DNA from: a bacterium
GTDB taxonomy: Bacteria > Hydrogenedentota > Hydrogenedentia > Hydrogenedentiales > SLHB01
DNA: 19,641 nucleotides
Reading direction: 5' to 3'
NCBI GenBank assembly: GCA_024231375.1
Contig: JAAEQP010001401.1
Coordinates: 1 to 19,641, forward strand
In this document: piece by piece, positions 15,808 to 19,641 of the stretch
How positions within the stretch are numbered: the stretch's first letter is position 1
How the letters are laid out: every line of letters starts with the position of its first letter
Made by a program: the position numbers and the translations under genes
Notes under the pieces: model-generated
The model's database searches: none
The model's input: only the letters and a program-made list of their open reading frames with translations
Told to the model about the DNA's origin: nothing

Positions 15808-15902
15808 GGCAACTGATGATACATCTGATTCATTCCGGTTCGAATCCCACTCCACGGTGCGAACAGGGGCCGCTCTGGCCTGGCTCCTGCCCATGACCAA
15901 CC

Positions 15903-15944
15903 GAGCCCGCACACTCCCCTCGACGAGGGGCGCGCGCGGGCCTC
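15903..15944 (-). promoter_or_regulatory. GC-rich hairpin at the start of the pil operon leader
   Basis: The core CCCCTCG-A-CGAGGGG (15916-15930) is a perfect 7-bp inverted repeat. Outside it, GAGCCCGC (15903-15910) pairs with GCGGGCCTC (15936-15944) with one unpaired base. The element begins about 10 nt after the predicted transcription start and lies over 100 nt before the first ATG, within a roughly 158-nt leader. No U-tract follows, so a leader stability or protein-binding role is as likely as attenuation. Confidence 0.45.
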
Positions 15945-15960
15945 GCACAGGCTACCCGAC

Positions 15961-15989
15961 ATTGTATCACGAGACCCGGCTGGGGTCAA
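15961..15989 (-). promoter_or_regulatory. Sigma-70-type promoter of the pil operon
   Basis: Reading the minus strand, TTGACC (15984-15989) and TACAAT (15961-15966) are separated by exactly 17 bp, each differing little from consensus. The predicted start is near 15953. It faces the MshEN-AAA+ gene and, through it, pilB-pilT-pilS-pilR; no stronger promoter was seen inside the block. Confidence 0.6.
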
Positions 15990-16098
15990 ACCGCGAAATC
16001 GCGTAACCCGCATTCACATAATGGGTTAGGGTGGCGGAGGCCGCTTCGCGGTCACGCAATCACCTCAAGAGGGATGGGAAGGGTAACCGCATAGAGTG
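15990..16098. other. Gap between oxidoreductase and pil operon promoter with a weak inverted repeat
   Basis: No gene is seen here. TAACCC (16004-16009) and GGGTTA (16023-16028) can form a 6-bp stem with a 13-nt loop, next to CGCGAAATCGCG. They lie downstream of the oxidoreductase stop and might slow transcription before the pil promoter, but no U-tract follows, so I do not call a terminator. Confidence 0.3.
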
Positions 16099-17058
16099 TC
16101 ATGGCTTAACCGGCATGCCCGACCGGATGGATTCATTGGCCGCCCACGTAAGCATGAAGCTTTTGACCGCGTCGGTGTAGGAGGATCGAATGCGGTTCTT
16201 CTTGCCCGCCCGGACGGCGTCGATGAAGATCCGGTCCTCCTCGGCGTACATGTCGACCTTCGGAAGGTGCTGGGTGACGCGTCCGTCCTCGTCGATGGTG
16301 AGCTTGCCGTCCTCGAATGTGAACGTGGCTTCGGGCGTCATGATGTGAAGCCCCACGCCGCCGCCGTAGTTGGTCACGCACGACGAGGTGACGGTGCCCA
16401 CGGCCCCGCTCTTGAGGCGGAGCGACACCACGCTGCTGTCGTGTACGTCGAAATCTTTCACCTTGGTCATGCATCCGGTCGATGCCACGGCATGGACCTC
16501 GGCGACTTCGCCGCACAGGTAGCGCAAGAGATCGAACATGTGGGTGGTCTGCTCGATGATTTGCCCGCCGCTCTTGTCCATACGGCGCCACCACCAAACA
16601 CCAGGCATCCCGCCGTTCCAAGTGCCCGTCACCAATGAGATGGCCTTCCCCTTCAGAAGCTTGCGCGCCAGCATGACGGTGTCGTAATACCGAAAACAAT
16701 AGCCCACACTACACAGGACGCCCGAGGCGCGTATGGCGGCCGACATCCGCTTCACGTCGTCCTTGTCGATGGCGAGAGGTTTCTCGATGAACAGATGGAT
16801 GCCTCGTTGGGCCGCGGTCTCCTCGATCGTTCCGTGCGAGTAAGGCGGCACGGCCACGAACACGGCGTCGGGTTTCACGGCGTCGTACATGGCCTCGTGC
16901 TCGGAGAAGGCTTTGCCGCCGTACATTGCGGCGCGTTCCTTCGCCCGCTCGGGGATGATGTCGCAATGCCCCACAATTCGGACATCGTCGAATCCGCTGA
17001 CATTCTTCTGATGCACTGCGTTGATTCCGCCGCATCCAACAAAGGCCACCTTGAGCAT
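16099..17058 (-). CDS. Gfo/Idh/MocA-family NAD(P)-dependent oxidoreductase
   Basis: 319 residues from the ATG at 17058, preceded by GAGGAGG at 17068-17074. A longer frame to 17196 adds residues unlike the family. The Rossmann nucleotide-binding motif is at the very N-terminus (KVAFVGCGGINAVHQ), followed by PDAVFVAVPPYSH and the family lysine motif LFIEKPLA (E92-K93-P94). The C-terminal substrate domain has SVGYCFRY, GGQIIEQTTHMFDLLRYL (H173) and an open-faced sheet region. Members oxidise or reduce hydroxyl groups of sugars, inositols and related compounds with NAD(P). The substrate cannot be told from sequence. It has its own upstream promoter and is not obviously linked to pili; the family is often expanded in polysaccharide-degrading bacteria. 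Confidence 0.92.
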   Translation of the reverse strand: MLKVAFVGCGGINAVHQKNVSGFDDVRIVGHCDIIPERAKERAAMYGGKAFSEHEAMYDAVKPDAVFVAVPPYSHGTIEETAAQRGIHLFIEKPLAIDKDDVKRMSAAIRASGVLCSVGYCFRYYDTVMLARKLLKGKAISLVTGTWNGGMPGVWWWRRMDKSGGQIIEQTTHMFDLLRYLCGEVAEVHAVASTGCMTKVKDFDVHDSSVVSLRLKSGAVGTVTSSCVTNYGGGVGLHIMTPEATFTFEDGKLTIDEDGRVTQHLPKVDMYAEEDRIFIDAVRAGKKNRIRSSYTDAVKSFMLTWAANESIRSGMPVKP

Positions 17059-17067
17059 AGGTTCGCG

Positions 17068-17074
17068 CCTCCTC
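17068..17074 (-). promoter_or_regulatory. Ribosome binding site deciding the oxidoreductase start
   Basis: GAGGAGG on the minus strand, nine bases ahead of the ATG at 17058. The reading frame immediately after it gives the nucleotide-binding motif, which supports this start. Confidence 0.75.
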
Positions 17075-17077
17075 AGT

Positions 17078-17212
17078 TCAGTCGTTTCCCAGTGTGTGTG
17101 CGTGCGCGTGTCGCGCGTCCGCGGCACCGTCCGTCTCGGCAGCTTCGTATCCTCCATGCGCCAGACCCGCGATACGCTCGGGTACGAGACGATCATGCAA
17201 AGGCTGGTCCAT
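17078..17212 (-). CDS. Possible 44-residue ORF ahead of the oxidoreductase
   Basis: ATG at 17212 with a purine-rich AGGAAAGGGGGA just upstream, ending 19 bp before the oxidoreductase ATG. It encodes 44 residues, rich in Ala, Asp and His, with HAHAHT near the end and no membrane segment. A promoter candidate lies about 35 bp upstream, so this is the first translatable ORF on that transcript. No family is recognised. It may be a real small protein, a translated leader coupling into the oxidoreductase, or chance. Confidence 0.3.
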   Translation of the reverse strand: MDQPLHDRLVPERIAGLAHGGYEAAETDGAADARHAHAHTLGND

Positions 17213-17246
17213 GGGTCCCCCTTTCCTGCGACAAAGACGGATCGTC

Positions 17247-17274
17247 ATTGTACCAAACGATCCTGCGAAATCAA
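17247..17274 (-). promoter_or_regulatory. Candidate sigma-70-type promoter for the oxidoreductase
   Basis: On the minus strand, TTGATT (17269-17274) and TACAAT (17247-17252) are spaced by 16 bp. The predicted start near 17240 leaves a short leader before the 44-codon ORF (ATG 17212) and the oxidoreductase (ATG 17058). The -10 hexamer is the same as in the pil operon promoter. Confidence 0.5.
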
Positions 17275-17430
17275 CTTCGCCGTGCAACAAAAATAAGCGC
17301 CCGGAAAAGAAGCGCGTCGCCATTGGGGACTTGTCCTCTGCATGAGGTCCCGGAACTTCCCCGTCGCGTTGCGCATTCATTCTAGTGATCGTGCGTTGAT
17401 ACATTGTGTATTGGGGGGTGACCGTAGTAA

Positions 17431-17664
17431 CGTGGGCGAGCCATCTCGTACCGTGAGGGGGATGTCTGGCTCTGGAACGACAGTACCGGGGGGTCCTGCC
17501 CATGTCGCGCAAGCGCTGTTCGCATCTGTCTGGACAGGCGGGGACGGGAGTTCGAGTATTGGACGGGCGATGTGCCCGTGTTCCAGTGGTGGCAGTCTCA
17601 ATTGACCATCACGATGGACAGAGACAAGTCGGTGAAAGGAAACGCAGGGGTACGGGCTCAATAA
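17431..17664 (+). pseudogene. Decayed fragment of an InlB-type repeat (Flg_new_2-like) surface protein
   Basis: An open frame without a usable start runs from 17431 to a TAA at 17662-17664. Codons 17542-17634 read GREFEYWTGDVPVF, then QWWQSQLTITMDRDKSV. This resembles the end of divergent InlB B-repeat domains, where F.xWTGDVP is followed a few residues later by LTITMDxDKxV. The sequence upstream in the same frame and after DKSV no longer follows the repeat, and stops occur just before 17431, so it is a remnant. Such repeats occur in large secreted or cell-surface proteins. The fragment stops 2 bp outside the IS element. The remainder of the gap (17275-17430) shows no gene. Confidence 0.4.
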
Positions 17665-19184
17665 ATGGTGACTGTGGAGCCGTTGAAGAAGTCCCTGTTT
17701 CGCGACTCGTTTTGGTTCTGCATTATCTTGGCGTTGTCATGCGGCCTCGGGTGAGGTTTTGGGCTGGCAAGCGGTCCAGAGGCGGCACAGGCGGTTGTAG
17801 GCCTTCCAGAGGGCTTCGAGGCGGCCCAATAGCGGGCAATCGACGCCCCAAATGCGGCGGCAAGCCGCTTGAGGTTCATGGCGGCAGCGGCAAGCAGGGC
17901 TTGGATGGTTACGTTGCCCAGTCCTCGACGTGCGGCGCGGCGTAGCCCGTGATGCGTTTTGGCCCGTCCGTGTGCTCCTTCGACCCGCCAACGATGCCGG
18001 GTGTAGGCTTCGCGCGTTGGGTCGTCCCACCCCTTCTGCTTTCGGCGTCGCGCCCGCAGTAGGGCGGGGTACCCGTCGGCAAGCAGGACGGACCGCACCT
18101 TGGCCTTCTCGGATATGCAGCGTGACTTCAGGGGACAACAGGCGCAGTCGCAGGCCCGGGTTCGGTACCAATATCCGCGTCCATCCTTGGAGCGTCCTTT
18201 GCGGGTCAGGTAGCAGCCGCCCGGGCACTTCAACCGGTCGTGTTTGGCGTCGTACTTGAACCGGCGCAAGGGCAATCGCTGTTTCTTCCTTCGTGGCATG
18301 CGCTGTGGTGGGATCACTGCGTCAATCGAACGCTCTTCTAGGGCCGCGTAGTTCGACGCGTGGGCGTAACCGGCATCCGCCGTCACCGTACGGGCCTTCG
18401 TCCCCGTCGTCTCTTCCACGCGCTCAAGTTGTTCCACGAGGTGCTTGCCTTCGTTCTCTTCACCGGTCGTCACCGCAATGTCCACCACCACCCCGCTTTG
18501 GTCCTCTACCGCCGTGTGCTGATTGAACATCGGCTCGAGATGATAGCCCTTGTTCGAGGTCGCCATGCTCGCATCCGGGTCCGTGGTGCTTCGCTTCTTG
18601 GCCTTGGGCTTCTTGGTTCGCGGCCGTCCCGGACCACCCTGCGGAGGATCGTCTTTGTCCGCTTCCTTCTCCTGATTGGCTTCGACCACCTCATCGGCGT
18701 GCCGCGTCGTCAGGCTCTCCCAACTTACGTCCGCGCGAATGAGCGTCGCGTCCACGTGCACCGTCTCGGCGTTCACCAATCCAGCGTCGATGCACGCCTG
18801 CACCGTCTTCGCGAACACGCCCTTGAACCGGCCCACGCCCCATCGCTGACGGATTCGCGTCAGGCTGCTGTGGTGCGGCAACTTCTCATCCAGCCGGTAC
18901 CCGGCGAACCAGCGGAACGCCAGATCCGTCTGGGCTCGTCGAAGCAGCTTGCGGTCATGCACGATTCCCTCGAAGAATCCCGCCAGCATCAACCGAAGTG
19001 CCGCTTCCGGATCGATGCTTGGCCGCCCCATCTCCTGGTCGTAGCACTCTCGCACCTCTTCGTGCAGCCACGCCAGCTCCAACACCCGATCCACCCGCTT
19101 AAACAGGTGATCGTCGGGAATCAGCGAACTTAGCGGCCCCGCCACGAACAGGTCTTCCTGGTCTCGCTCTTTCTTCGTCTGCAT
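17658..19184 (-). CDS. IS1182-family DDE transposase
   Basis: 508 residues from the ATG at 19184 (AAAGGAG at 19191-19197); an alternative ATG at 19217 is less likely. It has the DUF772-like N-terminal region (LIPDDHLFKRVDRVLEL, RPSIDPEAALRLMLAGFFEGI) and a DDE nuclease core with likely catalytic residues D145 (VHVDATLIRA), D270 (TVTADAGYA) and E402 (RWRVEGAHGRAKTHHGLRRA). A cysteine-rich insert (CDCACCPLKSRC) typical of the family lies between D270 and E402. The frame is open over the full length, so the enzyme may be active. The last residues (DFFNGSTV) are encoded by the left terminal inverted repeat, and the stop codon lies just outside the element in flanking DNA. Confidence 0.93.
   Translation of the reverse strand: MQTKKERDQEDLFVAGPLSSLIPDDHLFKRVDRVLELAWLHEEVRECYDQEMGRPSIDPEAALRLMLAGFFEGIVHDRKLLRRAQTDLAFRWFAGYRLDEKLPHHSSLTRIRQRWGVGRFKGVFAKTVQACIDAGLVNAETVHVDATLIRADVSWESLTTRHADEVVEANQEKEADKDDPPQGGPGRPRTKKPKAKKRSTTDPDASMATSNKGYHLEPMFNQHTAVEDQSGVVVDIAVTTGEENEGKHLVEQLERVEETTGTKARTVTADAGYAHASNYAALEERSIDAVIPPQRMPRRKKQRLPLRRFKYDAKHDRLKCPGGCYLTRKGRSKDGRGYWYRTRACDCACCPLKSRCISEKAKVRSVLLADGYPALLRARRRKQKGWDDPTREAYTRHRWRVEGAHGRAKTHHGLRRAARRGLGNVTIQALLAAAAMNLKRLAAAFGASIARYWAASKPSGRPTTACAASGPLASPKPHPRPHDNAKIMQNQNESRNRDFFNGSTVTIY
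17667..17694 (+). repeat. IS1182 left terminal inverted repeat
   Basis: Begins GGTGACTGTGGAGCC and ends GTTGAAGAAGTCC. It matches the reverse complement of 19237-19264 at 24 of 28 positions (mismatches at positions 3, 7, 15 and 22). Confidence 0.9.
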
Positions 19185-19236
19185 GCGATGCTCCTTTGCG
19201 CATCGCTTTAATAGCAAACAGATCCACCAAATGCAA

Positions 19237-19264
19237 GGACTTTTTCAACAGCTCCACTGTCCCC
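19237..19264 (-). repeat. IS1182 right terminal inverted repeat
   Basis: Begins GGACTTTTTCAACAGC and ends TCCACTGTCCCC on the plus strand; it is the partner of 17667-17694. The GGACTTTTTCAACAG core is typical of IS1182-like ends. Confidence 0.9.
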
Positions 19265-19293
19265 AATTCTTCACAATTCTTCCAATTCATTCC
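19265..19293 (+). repeat. Three tandem copies of an AATTC-based 9-10 bp unit
   Basis: AATTCTTCAC, AATTCTTCC and AATTCATTCC follow each other directly from the first base outside the IS right end. The copies are AT-rich compared with the surroundings. Confidence 0.5.
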
Positions 19294-19346
19294 AGGGTTC
19301 CTTGGCTGGACACTTCTGCCAAGCCCTGCAAGCTGCGTCTCAGATC

Positions 19347-19366
19347 TGCGACAAGACCTTGTCGCA
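19347..19366. repeat. Perfect 8-bp inverted repeat with 4-nt loop
   Basis: TGCGACAA (19347-19354) and TTGTCGCA (19359-19366) around GACC. It could be an operator or an RNA hairpin. There is no T-run on either side, so a terminator is unlikely. Confidence 0.5.
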
Positions 19367-19485
19367 TGATTGGGATTCGAGCACCTGTGTCTCAAGCGTA
19401 GGCTTCGCCCATCCAAGCCACGACCTACGTGTAGGTGATTCCCGTCTAAAGGGTTGCGTACGGTTCGATCCGTTTGGGCGGGCTT

Positions 19486-19501
19486 TGGCACCCTGCTTGC
19501 T
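19486..19501 (+). promoter_or_regulatory. Sigma-54-type (-24/-12) promoter match facing out of the window
   Basis: TGGCACCCTGCTTGCT matches the consensus TGGCACG-N4-TTGC[AT] at all but one defined position, with correct spacing between the GG and GC elements. The expected start is near 19512 on the plus strand. No gene begins within the remaining 130 bp, so a target would be beyond the window. It is notable because PilR, a sigma-54 activator, is encoded nearby. Confidence 0.4.
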
Positions 19502-19641
19502 ATGTCTGATGTGTTTGGCGAGGGGCGTCTCGACAAGGCGGTGAGTGGGAGGGCACGTGGGGTAGATGAAGTGCCACAAGCGGGAACTCAGTCCGGGGTT
19601 CTTGCGCCCGTACTCCTTCTAGGGCCGCGCCTTATAGAAGC

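Larger units (their letters stand above)
17667..19264 (-). mobile_element. Complete IS1182-family insertion sequence
   Basis: 1598 bp bounded by 28-bp imperfect terminal inverted repeats (24 of 28 matching) around one transposase gene. Both outer ends are flanked directly by AAT (17664-17666 and 19265-19267), which could be a 3-bp target duplication or chance. It sits in non-coding DNA beside a decayed surface-protein fragment and disrupts no recognisable intact gene. Confidence 0.88.
19294..19641. other. Non-coding right edge with palindromes
   Basis: No frame here shows a recognisable protein. Two palindromes are visible: TGCGACAA-GACC-TTGTCGCA (19347-19366, 8-bp arms, 4-nt loop) and ACCTAC-GT-GTAGGT (19423-19436). 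Neither is followed by a T-tract. A sigma-54-type promoter match lies at 19486-19501. Sequence after it to the window end shows no ribosome site with a convincing start. Confidence 0.45.

Noticed and set aside
15834..15858. GGTTCGAATCCC, resembling a tRNA T-loop
   Set aside because: The 5-bp T-stem cannot form around it, and no acceptor or anticodon arm is found on either strand.
16004..16028. TAACCC/GGGTTA stem as a rho-independent terminator for the oxidoreductase
   Set aside because: Stem of only 6 bp with a 13-nt loop and no U-tract.
18335..18348. 14-bp identity with 19616-19629 (CTTCTAGGGCCGCG)
   Set aside because: About one 14-bp chance match is expected in a window of this size; the flanks do not match.
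18360..19133. Plus-strand frame of 257 codons opposite the transposase
   Set aside because: Antisense to an intact transposase; composition is typical of a shadow frame.
1..19641. CRISPR array, rRNA or complete tRNA gene
   Set aside because: No regularly spaced direct repeats, no rRNA-like stretches and no cloverleaf were seen on reading.

Overview
The window is high-GC DNA from a Gram-negative bacterium: it encodes an LPS-type heptosyltransferase (GT9), type IV pilus motor ATPases, a PilS/PilR pair and a signal-peptide-bearing ABC transport protein. Gene content (Gfo/Idh oxidoreductase, DUF2225-like protein, fused CUT1 transporter, trace of an InlB-type repeat protein) suggests a Hydrogenedentota/Planctomycetes/Lentisphaerae-like or deltaproteobacteria-like lineage. 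That placement is inference; no rRNA is present.

Layout. 120-1469 (+) is a zinc-ribbon DUF2225-like protein. It converges on a minus-strand pair: a GT9 glycosyltransferase (3994-5028) followed by a solute-binding-protein/permease fusion (1479-3938). A 199-bp divergent intergenic region (5029-5227) leads to a soluble hybrid histidine kinase (5228-7738, +). This converges on the main block, a five-gene minus-strand operon read from 15795 down to 7751: an MshEN-DnaA-type AAA+ fusion, pilB, pilT, pilS and pilR. The operon has a near-consensus sigma-70-type promoter (15961-15989) and a GC-rich hairpin at the start of its leader. Upstream lies a Gfo/Idh/MocA oxidoreductase (16099-17058, -) with its own promoter and a possible 44-codon ORF in front. 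The right end is accessory DNA: a decayed InlB-type repeat fragment, a complete IS1182-family element (17667-19264) with 28-bp terminal inverted repeats, and about 380 bp of non-coding DNA with small repeats and a sigma-54-type promoter match pointing out of the window.

How the genes work together. PilB and PilT are the extension and retraction motors of type IV pili; PilS and PilR form the membrane kinase and sigma-54 activator that normally control pilin expression. The order resembles pilB-pilT-pilC-pilS-pilR-pilA clusters known from Myxococcus and Geobacter, but pilC and pilA are absent. The most striking gene is the first of the operon. It joins the N-terminal regulatory domain type found in PilB/GspE/MshE ATPases (MshEN, a c-di-GMP-binding fold) to a DnaA/Hda-like AAA+ ATPase core without the DnaA DNA-binding domain, through a long Ala/Pro/Glu-rich linker carrying a repeated amphipathic helix. 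This looks like an uncharacterised pilus-associated AAA+ regulator and is the best candidate here for an undescribed system.
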